Counted from the first letter of the stretch, positions 28,586-40,018 are shown. The stretch: 64,000 nucleotides of DNA from Azoarcus sp. DD4 (GCF_006496635.1 NZ_CP022958.1:3534001-3598000), one strand, 5' to 3'. Notes: generated from the sequence alone by a model not told the origin. Made by a program: numbers and translations.

Positions 28586-29794
28586 ATGTCCGGCAAACCC
28601 ACCCGCCTGCTGTGGCGGGACATCACCATCTTCGACGGCGAACGCGAACTGCCTGCACCGATGGCGGTGGTCGTGGCCAACGACCGCATCGCGCGGCTGT
28701 GCCCTTCGGCCGCGCTGACCGCGGCAGATGTCGCCGGCGCCACCGAAATGGCATGCGGCGGCGTGATGACGCCGGGCCTGGTCGATTGCCACACCCACCT
28801 GGTATTCGGCGGCAACCGGGCCGGCGAATTCGCCTTGCGGCTGGAGGGCGCGAGCTATGCCGACATCGCCCACGCCGGCGGCGGCATCCTTTCCACCGTG
28901 TATGCCACCCGCAACGCCAGCGAGGACGCGCTTTTCGCCGCCGCCCTCCCCCGCCTGTCGGCGCTGCTCGCCGACGGCGTCACCACGGTGGAGATCAAGT
29001 CCGGCTACGGACTCAGCGTGGCCGACGAGCTGAAGATGCTGCGCGTGGCCCGCCGCCTCGGTGAGACGCTGCCGCTGCGGGTGCGCACCACCCTGCTCGG
29101 CGCCCACGCGCTGCCGCCCGAATTCGACGGCGATGCCGACGGCTACATCCGCCTGGTGTGCGAGGAGATGATCCCCGCTGCCGCGGCCGAAGGCTTGGCC
29201 GACGCAGTGGACGTGTTCTGCGAGGACATCGCCTTCAGCCCGGAGCAGTGCGAACAGGTGTTCGAAGCGGCCGCCCGTCACGGCCTGGCGGTCAAGGCCC
29301 ACGCCGAACAGCTCTCCCGGCTCGGCGGCGCCGCGCTTGCCGCCCGTCATCACGCGCTCTCAGCCGATCACCTGGAATACCTCGACGAAGCCGGCATCGC
29401 CGCGATGGCCGCGGCCGGCACCGTCGCCACCCTGCTGCCCGGCGCCTTCCTCACCCTGCGCGAAGCGCGCCTGCCGCCGGTCGAAGCGCTGCGCCGCCAT
29501 GGCGTTCCGATGGCCGTCGCTACCGATGCCAATCCCGGCAGCTCGCCATTCTTCATGCCGACGCTGATGCTCAACCTCGCCTGCACGCTGTTCCGGCTCA
29601 CGCCGCGCGAAGCGCTGGCCGGCATGACTGCGCACGGCGCGCGCGCGCTCGGCCTGCCGGACACCGGCCGCATCGCCGAAGGCTGGCGGGCCGACCTCTG
29701 CCTGTGGGACGTTGCCCGGCCGGTCGAGCTGGCCTACGCGGTGCAGGCCGGTCGCCTGCGCCAGCGCATCTTCAACGGCATCCCCCAGCCATGA
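28586..29794 (+). CDS. hutI: Imidazolonepropionase
   Basis: A 402-residue amidohydrolase converting imidazolonepropionate to N-formimidoylglutamate, the third step of histidine breakdown. Family motifs: VDCHTHLVFGGNR (metal His pair), KSGYGLSVADELKML, TLLGAHALPPEF, AEQLSRLGGAALAARHHALSADHLEY and ATDANPGSSPF. The ATG at 28586 is the family start and follows a GAGG-type ribosome site; the frame is open to 28469 over the operator region. First gene of the operon; its stop overlaps hutG by four bases (ATGA). Confidence 0.97.
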   Translation: MSGKPTRLLWRDITIFDGERELPAPMAVVVANDRIARLCPSAALTAADVAGATEMACGGVMTPGLVDCHTHLVFGGNRAGEFALRLEGASYADIAHAGGGILSTVYATRNASEDALFAAALPRLSALLADGVTTVEIKSGYGLSVADELKMLRVARRLGETLPLRVRTTLLGAHALPPEFDGDADGYIRLVCEEMIPAAAAEGLADAVDVFCEDIAFSPEQCEQVFEAAARHGLAVKAHAEQLSRLGGAALAARHHALSADHLEYLDEAGIAAMAAAGTVATLLPGAFLTLREARLPPVEALRRHGVPMAVATDANPGSSPFFMPTLMLNLACTLFRLTPREALAGMTAHGARALGLPDTGRIAEGWRADLCLWDVARPVELAYAVQAGRLRQRIFNGIPQP

Positions 29795-30738
29795 ACGACC
29801 CGCCCGACAGCGTCACCGCCTGGCGCGGACGCATCGACCCGGAGCCGGACAGCCTGCGCTGGCACCAGGTGGTCCGTCCACTGGCCGCGGCGGATGCCCC
29901 CGGCGTCGCGCTGCTCGGTTTCTGCTGCGACGAGGGCGTGCGCCGCAATCTCGGCCGCACGGGCGCAGCCGCCGGGCCGGCAGCAATCCGCCGGGCGCTG
30001 GCGGGGCTGGCCTGGCATCGCGACGGGCCGGCCTTCGACGCCGGCGACGTCGCCTGTGCCGACGGCGACCTCGACGCCGCCCAGCTGCGGCTCGCGGCCG
30101 GGGTCGCCGCGCTGCTCGACGCCGGTCACCTGCCGGTGGTGCTCGGTGGCGGCCACGAACTCGCCTTCGGCAGCTGGCAGGGCCTGGCGCGGCACCTCGC
30201 CGGCCGCGGGACGCAAGCGCCACGCATCGGCATCGTCAATCTCGACGCCCATTTCGACCTGCGCGATCCGGCCCACGCCCATTCCTCCGGCACACCCTTC
30301 GCGCAGATCGCCGAGGCCTGCGCCACACGCGGCTGGCCCTTCCGCTACGCCTGCCTGGGCGTGAGCCGCGCCGCCAACACCCGCGCGCTCTACCGTCGCG
30401 CCGCCGAACTCGACGTGCTGGTGCGCGAAGACCGCGACATCACGCCGTCCGGCATCGCCGCCATCGGTGCCGAACTCGATGCCTTCGTCACCGCCTGCGA
30501 CCACGTCCACCTCAGCATCGATCTCGACGTGCTGCCCGCCTGCGAAGCGCCCGGCGTCAGCGCGCCGGCCGCCCGCGGCGTGCCGCTGGCCCTGCTCGAA
30601 CCGCTCGTCGAGCGTGTGCGCGACAGCGGCAGGCTGCGGCTCGCCGAACTCGCCGAACTCAACCCCGAGTTCGACATCGACAACCGCAGCGCCCGCGTTG
30701 CGGCGCGGCTGATCCACCTGCTCACCCTGGACGGCTGA
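29791..30738 (+). CDS. hutG: Formimidoylglutamase
   Basis: A 315-residue arginase-superfamily enzyme hydrolysing N-formimidoylglutamate to glutamate and formamide. The binuclear Mn site motifs are present: GGGHELAFGSW, NLDAHFDLRDP and SIDLDVLPACEAPGVSAP. Its presence, and the absence of hutF and formylglutamate amidohydrolase here, indicates the four-enzyme pathway. Translationally coupled to hutI through ATGA. Confidence 0.94.
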   Translation: MNDPPDSVTAWRGRIDPEPDSLRWHQVVRPLAAADAPGVALLGFCCDEGVRRNLGRTGAAAGPAAIRRALAGLAWHRDGPAFDAGDVACADGDLDAAQLRLAAGVAALLDAGHLPVVLGGGHELAFGSWQGLARHLAGRGTQAPRIGIVNLDAHFDLRDPAHAHSSGTPFAQIAEACATRGWPFRYACLGVSRAANTRALYRRAAELDVLVREDRDITPSGIAAIGAELDAFVTACDHVHLSIDLDVLPACEAPGVSAPAARGVPLALLEPLVERVRDSGRLRLAELAELNPEFDIDNRSARVAARLIHLLTLDG

Positions 30739-30778
30739 CGCCAGGGCGCCCCCGCCGGAACCGACCAGGAGCATCGCC

Positions 30779-32455
<1,677 letters not shown>

Positions 32456-32456
32456 A

Positions 32457-34007
32457 ATGGGCGGAAGCGAGATCGAGCTGGTACCGGGCAGCCTCACGCT
32501 GGCCCAGCTGCGGCAGGCCTACCACGGCCCGCTGCAGCTGCGACTCGCCGCCGGTGCCGACGACGCCATCGCGCGTAGCCTCGCCTGCGTACGCCGCGTG
32601 GTCGACGAGGACCGCGTCGCCTACGGCATCAACACCGGCTTCGGCCAGCTCGCCCAGACCCACATCGCCCGCGACGAACTCGAACAGCTGCAGCGCGCGC
32701 TGGTGCTGTCGCACGCCTGCGGCGTCGGCGAGGCGCTGGACGACGACACCGTGCGGCTGATCCTGCTGCTCAAGGTGAACAGCCTTGCGCGCGGCTGCTC
32801 GGGCGTGCGCCGCGACGTAATCGACGCGCTGGTCGCATTGGTGAATGCCGGGGTCTATCCGGAGATCCCGGCCAAGGGTTCGGTCGGCGCCTCCGGCGAC
32901 CTCGCGCCGCTCGCCCACATGGCGCTGGTGCTGCTCGGCGAAGGCCGCGCCCGCCACCGCGGCTGCTGGCTGCCGGCGCGCGAGGCGCTCGCGGCGGCAG
33001 GGCTGGCACCGCTCACGCTCGCCGCCAAGGAAGGCCTGGCGCTGGTGAACGGCACCCAGGTGTCCGCCGCCTACGCGCTGCGCGGCCTCTTCGATGCGGA
33101 AGACCTGTTCGCCGCAGCGCTGGTGTGCGGCAGCCTGACGGTGGAAGCGGCGCTCGCCTCGCGCGTGCCCTTCGATGCGCGCATCCACGCCGCGCGCGGC
33201 CAGCGCGGCCAGATCGACGCGGCCGCCGCCTACCGCCACCTGCTCGAAGCGAGCAGTGAAATCGCGCAGTCCCACGTCGCCTGCGGCAAGGTGCAGGACC
33301 CGTACTCGCTGCGCTGCCAGCCGCAGGTGATGGGCGCCTGTCTCACCCAGATCCGCCAGGCGGCGGAGGTGCTCGCCGCCGAGGCGGACGCCGTTTCCGA
33401 CAACCCGCTGGTGTTCGCCGATGCCGACGGGGGCGGCGACATTCTCTCCGGCGGCAACTTCCACGCCGAGCCGGTGGCGATGGCGGCCGACAACCTCGCG
33501 CTTGCCTTCGCCGAGATCGGCGCACTTTCCGAGCGCCGCATCGCACTGCTGATCGACGCCGGCCTGTCGCGCCTGCCGCCCTTCCTCGTCGCCCACAGCG
33601 GGCTCAACTCCGGCTTCATGATCGCCCAGGTCACCGCCGCTGCGCTCGCCAGCGACAACAAGGCGCTCGCCCATCCCGCCAGCGTGGACAGCCTGCCGAC
33701 CTCGGCCAACCAGGAAGACCACGTGTCGATGGCGCCCAACGCCGGCCGCCGGCTGTGGGCGATGGCCGACAACCTGCGCGGCATCCTCGCCATCGAATGG
33801 CTGGCCGCCTGCCAGGGGCTGGACTTTCGCGCCGGACTGAAGAGCTCGCCGCCGCTGGAGGCCGCCCGCGCCCTGCTGCGCGAACGCGTGCCCTTCTACC
33901 GCGAAGACCGCTACTTCGCCCCCGACATCGCCGCCGCCACCGCGCTGCTGCACAGCCGCTGCCTGTCGGCACTGATGCCGCCCGGCCTGCTGCCCTCGCA
34001 GGGCTGA
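32457..34007 (+). CDS. hutH: Histidine ammonia-lyase
   Basis: A 516-residue lyase deaminating histidine to urocanate. The Ala145-Ser146-Gly147 triad, in GSVGASGDLAPLAH, forms the MIO prosthetic group; YGINTGFGQLAQ and QPQVMGACLTQIRQA are also conserved. Length matches the family. It is 1 bp after hutU, in an unbroken operon, and precedes hutC by 27 bp. Confidence 0.97.
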   Translation: MGGSEIELVPGSLTLAQLRQAYHGPLQLRLAAGADDAIARSLACVRRVVDEDRVAYGINTGFGQLAQTHIARDELEQLQRALVLSHACGVGEALDDDTVRLILLLKVNSLARGCSGVRRDVIDALVALVNAGVYPEIPAKGSVGASGDLAPLAHMALVLLGEGRARHRGCWLPAREALAAAGLAPLTLAAKEGLALVNGTQVSAAYALRGLFDAEDLFAAALVCGSLTVEAALASRVPFDARIHAARGQRGQIDAAAAYRHLLEASSEIAQSHVACGKVQDPYSLRCQPQVMGACLTQIRQAAEVLAAEADAVSDNPLVFADADGGGDILSGGNFHAEPVAMAADNLALAFAEIGALSERRIALLIDAGLSRLPPFLVAHSGLNSGFMIAQVTAAALASDNKALAHPASVDSLPTSANQEDHVSMAPNAGRRLWAMADNLRGILAIEWLAACQGLDFRAGLKSSPPLEAARALLRERVPFYREDRYFAPDIAAATALLHSRCLSALMPPGLLPSQG

Positions 34008-34034
34008 ACGCGCCGCACCCGCGACAGACCGCCC

Positions 34035-34748
34035 ATGGCCAGCCCCGCGCCCCGCTACCGCCAGATCGAGACCTTCCTGCTCGACAGGATCCACCGCGGC
34101 GCCTACCCGCTGCACCACCGGATTCCACCCGAGGAACAGCTCGCGCGCGACTTCGGCGTCAGCCGCATGACCGCCAACAAGGCCATCCAGAACCTGGTGC
34201 GGCAGGGCTACCTCGTCCGCCAGCCCGGGCTGGGCACCTTCGTCACCGAGCGCAAGGCCGAATCCGTGCTGGACGAGGTGCTCAACATCGCTGCCGAGGT
34301 ACGCGGCCGCGGCAATGCCTACCGCAACGAGGTGCTCTGCCGCGAGGAAATCGAGGCCGACGACGAGGTCGCGCTGCGCCTCGGCGTGCGCCTGGGCAGC
34401 CGGGTGTTCCACACCCTCATCGTCCATCGCGAGAACGAGGTGCCCATCCAGCTGGAGGAACGCTACGTCAATCCGAAATGGGCGCCGGACTACCTCGATA
34501 CCGATTTTTCGCGCCACACCCCCAACGAGGTGCTGGTGGCCGCCTGCCCCATCTCCGACGTCGAGCACGTGGTCGAGGCAGTGCCGCTCGATCCGCAGAC
34601 CGCCACCTGGCTGGAGACGACACCCGGCGCGCCCTGCCTGCGGATGACCCGCCGCACCTGGTCGAACGAGCACCTCGTCAGCTACGCCCGGCTGATCCAC
34701 CCCGGCGAGCGCTACAAGCTGCGCTCGTCGATGCGCAACCTGCGCTAG
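34035..34748 (+). CDS. hutC: Histidine utilisation repressor HutC (GntR family)
   Basis: A 237-residue repressor that dissociates from DNA on urocanate binding. The N-terminal winged helix (RYRQIETFLLDRIHRGAYPL, SRMTANKAIQNLVRQGYL, GLGTFVTE) is joined to a UTRA ligand domain with VFHTLIVHRENEVPIQLEERYV and VEAVPLDPQTATWLE. As the last gene of the operon it would be autoregulated through the two operator sites in front of hutI. Its stop overlaps that of the convergent gene in CTAG. Confidence 0.95.
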   Translation: MASPAPRYRQIETFLLDRIHRGAYPLHHRIPPEEQLARDFGVSRMTANKAIQNLVRQGYLVRQPGLGTFVTERKAESVLDEVLNIAAEVRGRGNAYRNEVLCREEIEADDEVALRLGVRLGSRVFHTLIVHRENEVPIQLEERYVNPKWAPDYLDTDFSRHTPNEVLVAACPISDVEHVVEAVPLDPQTATWLETTPGAPCLRMTRRTWSNEHLVSYARLIHPGERYKLRSSMRNLR

Positions 34749-35962
34749 CGGGGGGCCACCGGGCAGCGGTCGAGCAACGCGGCAAAGCGCTGCCGGCCGG
34801 TGAGGACCAAGCCCTCGGCCGTCTCTGCCAGAAGCTGCCGATCGACCGCCAGCGCCGCCGCCACGCCGCCGGCGATTCCATCCACGCCGACCGCCGCCGG
34901 CACGCTGGCCGGCTCCCAGGTTTCGACATAGGCCATCTGCTTGCCGCTGCGCGCCGCCGCCGACGGATGCAGCAGGTTAATGCGCGGCCGGGCGCAGGCC
35001 ATCGCCACGATGCGGCCGTGCAGGCTGCTGCCGCAGTAGCCGCGGCTGGCGGCGATCAGCGCGCAGATATCGAGAACGTGGAGAGAATTGAACACGTGCA
35101 CCGGCGCGTGCATCCGCGCCGCCAGCCGCTGCAGGCAGCCGAGCTCGTCATGCCAGGGCGCCGCCCCGGCGCGGAACAGCACCACGGCGCACGCGGCATC
35201 GGCCGCGGCGCGATCCAGTCCGGCGGCGATGGCCGCAAGCGTGTCGTCGTCGCCGAAATCGGCGCTGAACTGCACCGCCAGATAGCCTTGCGGAAACGCC
35301 GCGCCCAGCGCCGCCACCTCGCCCGTCCGGCCGCGACGCCGGATGCGCGCACCGAGCAGCGCCGCCGTCATCGCCGCCGGATCGGGCATCAGCTGCGCGG
35401 CGATGCCCGCCGCGGCGACATAGGCCAGCGTCTGCCGGTCGCGCACGCCCACCGCGTCGGCTTCGGCAAGCCGGGCGAGCACCTCGGCACGCAGCGCCGG
35501 CGGGCTGTCCACCAGCCCGACGCCGCCGACCGCGTTGTAGAGCACGCATACCGCACCGGGGAACAGCGTCCGCGGCACCACATAGGGCGCCTGCGACGAC
35601 AGCCCCAGTTCGTGCGCCGCCCACACCTGCCGTTCGGCCGGCCGGCGGTCGAGACGGGCGATCACCGCGCGTGCCGCAGCCGGCGTCTGCAGCATCACCG
35701 CCGCCTGCCAAGCATCGCAGGTCAGCAGTTCACCGCCGACGTGGATCAGCCGCAGCGGCCGCCCGCCCCACTCGCATGCCAGCCTCGCCAGCGCATGGAC
35801 CCTGTGGCCGCCATGGCGGCGCAGGTCGCGCTCGGCCAGGCCGGCATGGATCAGGCGCGCGCCCGGCGGCAGCAAAGCAGCCAGCAGATGCGGGAACAGC
35901 AGATCGCCGAGGTTGTGGCGGTCGAAAGCACCGAACAGGATGGTCGGCATCGCCTCGGGCAT
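34745..35962 (-). CDS. Polysaccharide pyruvyl transferase family protein
   Basis: A 405-residue protein of the WcaK/CsaB-type family, which transfers pyruvyl groups from phosphoenolpyruvate onto cell-surface sugars. It begins with FGAFDRHNLGDLLFPHLL, a typical nucleotide-sugar-transferase-like start, and the C-terminal part has YCGSSLHGRIVAMACARPRINL, the signature around the catalytic His. The ATG at 35962 has a strong AGGAGGGG ribosome site. No polysaccharide genes surround it, so it is either an orphan or serves a distant cluster. Convergent with hutC; in the other direction a 358-bp gap leads to the cytochrome cluster. Confidence 0.85.
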   Translation of the reverse strand: MPEAMPTILFGAFDRHNLGDLLFPHLLAALLPPGARLIHAGLAERDLRRHGGHRVHALARLACEWGGRPLRLIHVGGELLTCDAWQAAVMLQTPAAARAVIARLDRRPAERQVWAAHELGLSSQAPYVVPRTLFPGAVCVLYNAVGGVGLVDSPPALRAEVLARLAEADAVGVRDRQTLAYVAAAGIAAQLMPDPAAMTAALLGARIRRRGRTGEVAALGAAFPQGYLAVQFSADFGDDDTLAAIAAGLDRAAADAACAVVLFRAGAAPWHDELGCLQRLAARMHAPVHVFNSLHVLDICALIAASRGYCGSSLHGRIVAMACARPRINLLHPSAAARSGKQMAYVETWEPASVPAAVGVDGIAGGVAAALAVDRQLLAETAEGLVLTGRQRFAALLDRCPVAPR

Positions 35963-36320
35963 TTCGTCCCCTCCTCGCATCGTCGGCCTGCTGCGGCCGG
36001 CCTCGCTGCCAGTCTGGCAAGCACGCCCCCCGGACCGCAAGGCCCGGCCGGCGGTCACCGCGGCTTTGCAACGCTTCTTGCAAACAGGGTATTTCCTGCT
36101 ACCAATTAACTAACCTGTAGCCGGTCATCGAGAAGGCTTGCCGCACTGCGGCAGCACCGCGCAACCCCAAGCCGGCAGAGAGATTCGTCGCACCGATGCA
36201 TATCGCGGGCATTCGTGGCGCATGGCCGGACGTGCCTGCGTCATGCAACGCCTCGCCCGGCGTGCGTCCGGTACGACCACCCCCGGTTGTGTGCATCCGC
36301 AGCCCGCAGGAGGACGCATC
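35963..36320. other. Intergenic region upstream of the cytochrome cluster
   Basis: 358 bp with no gene I can support. It presumably holds divergent promoters for the pyruvyl transferase and the cytochrome cluster; an A+T-richer stretch lies near 36085-36118. A perfect palindrome TGCCGCA-C-TGCGGCA sits at 36139-36153 and could be an operator. The last ~15 bases before the cytochrome ATG contain a strong GCAGGAGGA ribosome site. I looked for a c-di-GMP/GEMM-type riboswitch and did not find its core. Confidence 0.5.
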
Positions 36321-38912
36321 ATGACGACGCGCAAGCTGCTCGCAGTCCTTTCGATCGCCTTCGCCGCCCTCGCCTACTTCGCCGCACGCCCCCTGATCGC
36401 CCAGTCGCCCCCGGCCGCCCCGGCAAGCGGAACGCCAGCCGCGGTGGCGCCCCCGCCCGGCGGCACCCGCGTGGTCCACGAACAGGACGCGCCCTATTAC
36501 GAGGCCTGTGCGCGCGAAGGGCTCGACGCCTCGCAGTGCGCCGGGCGGCTGATCTGGTTCAAGGCCACGGCCGGCAACGACCGCTTCCACACCTACGTCT
36601 TCCAGCAGCGCGTCGGCGTGCTGATCGACTGGTTCCGCGTGCTGCGCGCCGACCAGCGCGACGACCGTTTCCGCGCCTGGGGCATCATCAACGACCCCGC
36701 CTGTTGCGTGCCGGGCAGCGACAACTGCCCGGCCAAGAGCCTGGACGAAACCTATGGCATGGACTGGTGCCCGGGCGACGAGGAACTGCTGCGCCATGTC
36801 GGCCGCGACGGCTACCGCGACCCCGCCTGCGACTTCGCCGATGCGCCGCTGGCCGAAGGCGAGGTCCACGGCCCGGCCGACCAGCGCCAGTCGGCCTGCG
36901 ACCTCAAGTTCGGCACCTCCACCGGCGCGCTCGGCATCCGCAAGTTCCCCAATCCGCGCTTCGACAAGGCCGCCTGGCAGAAGCTGAACGGCGGCCTCGG
37001 CAGCTGGGAAGGCTACAACCGGCCGATCGCCGCCGCCGGCGGACGCGGCGAAGCGGCGCGCTCCCACCTGCAGGACGGCGCCATCGAGCCGCCCTTCCTG
37101 ATCGGCACCTCCTGCGGCTCCTGCCACATCGCCTTCGATCCGCTCAATCCGCCGGCCGACCCCGCCAATCCGAAGTGGGAGAACATCAAGGGCCTGATCG
37201 GCAACCAGTACACCCGCATCTCCGAGATCATGGTCTCGGGCATGGCCTCCAACACCCTGGAATGGCAGATGTTCGCCCACGCCCGGCCGGGCACCAGCGA
37301 CACCTCGGCCATCCCCACCGACCAGGTGAACAACCCCGGCACCATCAACGCGCTCATCAACATCCCGCAGCGGCCGGTGTTCGCCAACGAGTCGGTGCTG
37401 AAATGGCGCAAGGTCGCCAGTTGCGAAGCCGAAAAGGACGAAACCCGCTGCTGGTGCGAACCCGGCCGCAACGGCAAGTGCTGGAAGAAGTCGCTGCAGC
37501 AGGACACCGTGCATCACATCCTCAAGGGCGGCGAGGACTCCATCGGCGCACTCGAGGCCATCCAGCGGGTGTATTTCAACATCGGCTCCTGTTCCGAGCA
37601 GTGCTGGGTGAATCACCTGTCCGATCTGCGCCAGGTCGATCCGCAGCAGCGCGGCTTCGGCCAGACGCCGTTCGACATCGGCCAGTGCCGGCGCGACTGC
37701 CCCAACTTCCGCGCCATCGAGGACCGTCTCGGCAACATCCTCGACTTCTTCATGTCGGCCGAAGCCGCCGCCACCGACCTGCGCGCCGCGCGCGAGAACG
37801 TCTTGCGGGTCGCGTCGCCCGCCGCCCGCTACACCGATCAGGACCTGATCGCCGACCTCGAACGCGAATTCGGCAAAGGCGCGGTGGCGCGCGGCCGGGA
37901 GGTCTTTGCCAACAGTTGCGCGCGCTGCCACTCCAGCCAGCCGGAAGCCGCCGCCGGCCAGTTCGCCGCGCTCGATTTCCACAAACTCGACCTGAAGAGC
38001 GGCCTGCGCCAGGACTGGCTGGGCAACGACAAGCCGACGCCGGCATCGGAAGTCGGCACCTTCCGCTGCCGTGCGCTGCACTCCAACCACATGGCCGGCC
38101 ATGTGTGGCAGGAATACGGCTCCGAGACCCTGCGTGCCCAGCCGCCCGACCCCAACGTCAAGGAGCCGGGCGACGGCGGCCGCGGCCACTACCGCAACAT
38201 CTCGCTGCTCAACCTGTGGGCGCACGCCCCCTTCCTGCACAACAACGCCCTCGGTCCGGAGCTGTGCGGCAAGCCCGCCGTCGCCGCCAACGACTTCTAC
38301 GCCCAGCGCCCGCGCTACGTGGACGGCAGCCTCATCAAGCTGCTGCCGCCGGCGCAGCAGCCGGCCTGCCTCGCCTACGACCCGAGCGTGGAAGGCCGCT
38401 ACCAGCTCTTCAAGCTGTCGATGGCCGACCTGCTCAACCCGGCCCAACGCATTCCCAAGGTCACGCTGCTCAACGAGGACGTGACCCTGCGCATCGGCCC
38501 GCGGCTGTGGGACGGCACCGACAAGGAGACCCTGCTCGGCTTCGCGCTGACCATCCCGAGCGAGATCGACGGCCGCGGCGTCACCGCCGGCACGCTGGGC
38601 AACTTCCAGCACAAGGCCTTCATCGCCGACCTGGTGCGCAGCAAGACCGCACCCAAGGAACTGGAGGCCGCGCTCATGCAGCGCCTGGGCCAGGAAACCG
38701 GCGCCAAGGTGCTCGGCGACCTCAAGGCCATCACCGAGGAACTGGTCGGCAAGCCCAACGCCCTGGTCGAGGCGCTCAGGACCCGGCCCTACCTGGTGAA
38801 GCAGGTGTACAGCAGCTGCACCGCCGAGATCGAGAACGAAGGCCACCGCTTCGGCGAGGACCTGCCCGACAGCGACAAGAACGCGCTGACCGCCTTCCTC
38901 GCCACGCTCTGA
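36321..38912 (+). CDS. Large exported diheme c-type cytochrome (RoxA/peroxidase-like)
   Basis: An 863-residue exported protein with an N-terminal signal/anchor (~5-27). Two haem-c sites are present, CGSCH at 265-269 and CARCH at 533-537, and many additional cysteines lie between them (~73-195 and ~368-460), probably in disulfides. Near the C-terminal half NLWAHAPFLHNNALGPEL matches the APYLHN motif of the two tandem cytochromes downstream, so all three share a fold related to diheme peroxidases and RoxA-type oxygenases. The ATG at 36321 follows GCAGGAGGACGCATC. First gene of the cluster; the stop codon touches a MITE-like repeat. Substrate and electron partner unknown. Confidence 0.85.
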   Translation: MTTRKLLAVLSIAFAALAYFAARPLIAQSPPAAPASGTPAAVAPPPGGTRVVHEQDAPYYEACAREGLDASQCAGRLIWFKATAGNDRFHTYVFQQRVGVLIDWFRVLRADQRDDRFRAWGIINDPACCVPGSDNCPAKSLDETYGMDWCPGDEELLRHVGRDGYRDPACDFADAPLAEGEVHGPADQRQSACDLKFGTSTGALGIRKFPNPRFDKAAWQKLNGGLGSWEGYNRPIAAAGGRGEAARSHLQDGAIEPPFLIGTSCGSCHIAFDPLNPPADPANPKWENIKGLIGNQYTRISEIMVSGMASNTLEWQMFAHARPGTSDTSAIPTDQVNNPGTINALINIPQRPVFANESVLKWRKVASCEAEKDETRCWCEPGRNGKCWKKSLQQDTVHHILKGGEDSIGALEAIQRVYFNIGSCSEQCWVNHLSDLRQVDPQQRGFGQTPFDIGQCRRDCPNFRAIEDRLGNILDFFMSAEAAATDLRAARENVLRVASPAARYTDQDLIADLEREFGKGAVARGREVFANSCARCHSSQPEAAAGQFAALDFHKLDLKSGLRQDWLGNDKPTPASEVGTFRCRALHSNHMAGHVWQEYGSETLRAQPPDPNVKEPGDGGRGHYRNISLLNLWAHAPFLHNNALGPELCGKPAVAANDFYAQRPRYVDGSLIKLLPPAQQPACLAYDPSVEGRYQLFKLSMADLLNPAQRIPKVTLLNEDVTLRIGPRLWDGTDKETLLGFALTIPSEIDGRGVTAGTLGNFQHKAFIADLVRSKTAPKELEAALMQRLGQETGAKVLGDLKAITEELVGKPNALVEALRTRPYLVKQVYSSCTAEIENEGHRFGEDLPDSDKNALTAFLATL

Positions 38913-39056
38913 GAACGTGTGAAGAAATCGTAGCGAGCAGGGTCGAGTGCAAGGCGCGAATTCGCGAACGACAAGACATATCAGATGGATAGGCGAGGAG
39001 TGAGCGAGTGAGCAACGCAGCAATCGACCCGCGCAGTAGATTTATTCACACGTTCT
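38912..39056. repeat. MITE-like element with 18-bp terminal inverted repeats
   Basis: A 145-bp non-coding element. Left end AGAACGTGTGAAGAAATC (38912-38929), right end GATTTATTCACACGTTCT (39039-39056), inverted copies with one mismatch. The interior has no gene. It begins at the stop codon of the large cytochrome and ends 17 bp before the lipoprotein start, so it may alter transcript processing between the two. Family identity would need copies elsewhere in the genome. Confidence 0.8.
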
Positions 39057-39073
39057 AAGCACAGGGGGACGCA

Positions 39074-39991
39074 ATGAGGACCCACCGTTCGCCCCGCCGC
39101 GTCGCGGCCACCGCTGCCGCCCTGCTGGTCCTGGGACTGGCGGGCTGCGACTTCTTCGACAGCAAGGACAAGGCTGCGCCAGAGATCGCCTTCATGCCCT
39201 ACACCGAAGGCTACGCCGGCAAGCCCGACTTCGCCCGGCTCGAATACCAGCATCCGCTGTCGCCCGACGATCTCTACAAGATCACGCCCAAGAACCTCAG
39301 CTTCCTCGACCAGGAGCAGGTCGACCAGATCTATGCCCGGCTGTCGGCCGGCCCCATCCCGGACGGGCCGTTCGAGGGCGACCTGTTCTTCCCGCGCGGC
39401 GGCAGCGGCAAGCTGCGGCTGTCGGAAATCGCCGGCGGCGGGCTCAAAGGCCTGGTGGTGAACGTGGCCGGCGCCAAGCTCGACCTGGTCGGCGAAACGC
39501 TGTGGAAGGGCAAGGTCTTCTACCGCGGCGAGCGCCTGCTGCGCAATCGCATCGAGGATCTGTCGGCGCTGAAGAAGCTCGGTCTGGTCGAGGAAAACGA
39601 CGCCAACCCGCTCGCCACCGAGAAGATCGCCGGCAAGGACCAGTGGCTGCTGTTCCCCGCCAAGCTCTACTGCGGCCAGAGCCTGCTCGACGGCCGGCGC
39701 GAATCCATCATCATCGACTACGCCTTCACCGACGAACTGCCCGGCTACCGCCGCATGCCCGACCTGCTGGCCGGCCGCGACGGCTTCGCCATCCGCGACG
39801 AGATCCGCATGGTCTATCCCGGCTTCTACCTTGGCCGCGCCTACATGGACCGCAGCTTCGTGGTGAATTTCGTGCTCTACAACAAGGACATCGCCGAGCG
39901 CGCCAAAGAGGAATTCATGAAGACCGGCAAGGTGCAGGAAGACTGCTGGCCGGGCACGCAACAGCGGGTTGCGGCGATTCGCAGCAATTGA
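39074..39991 (+). CDS. Lipoprotein of unknown function in the cytochrome cluster
   Basis: A 305-residue lipoprotein: signal peptide with lipobox LAGC (Cys25). The mature part is mostly hydrophilic with no haem motif or recognised domain, and a few features such as GFYLGRAYMDRSFVVNFVLYN near the end. It starts 17 bp after the repeat with ribosome site GGGGGACG. Its place between cytochromes suggests a partner of the same system. Function not recognised. Confidence 0.7.
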   Translation: MRTHRSPRRVAATAAALLVLGLAGCDFFDSKDKAAPEIAFMPYTEGYAGKPDFARLEYQHPLSPDDLYKITPKNLSFLDQEQVDQIYARLSAGPIPDGPFEGDLFFPRGGSGKLRLSEIAGGGLKGLVVNVAGAKLDLVGETLWKGKVFYRGERLLRNRIEDLSALKKLGLVEENDANPLATEKIAGKDQWLLFPAKLYCGQSLLDGRRESIIIDYAFTDELPGYRRMPDLLAGRDGFAIRDEIRMVYPGFYLGRAYMDRSFVVNFVLYNKDIAERAKEEFMKTGKVQEDCWPGTQQRVAAIRSN

Positions 39992-40018
39992 GGACCGCCC
40001 ATGCGCGGGATTACTCCA

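Noticed and set aside
36119..36320. Possible riboswitch (c-di-GMP/GEMM-like) before the first cytochrome gene
   Set aside because: Such switches are known before cytochrome genes in Geobacter, but the conserved core and paired segments of GEMM could not be found; only a short palindrome at 36139-36153 is present.
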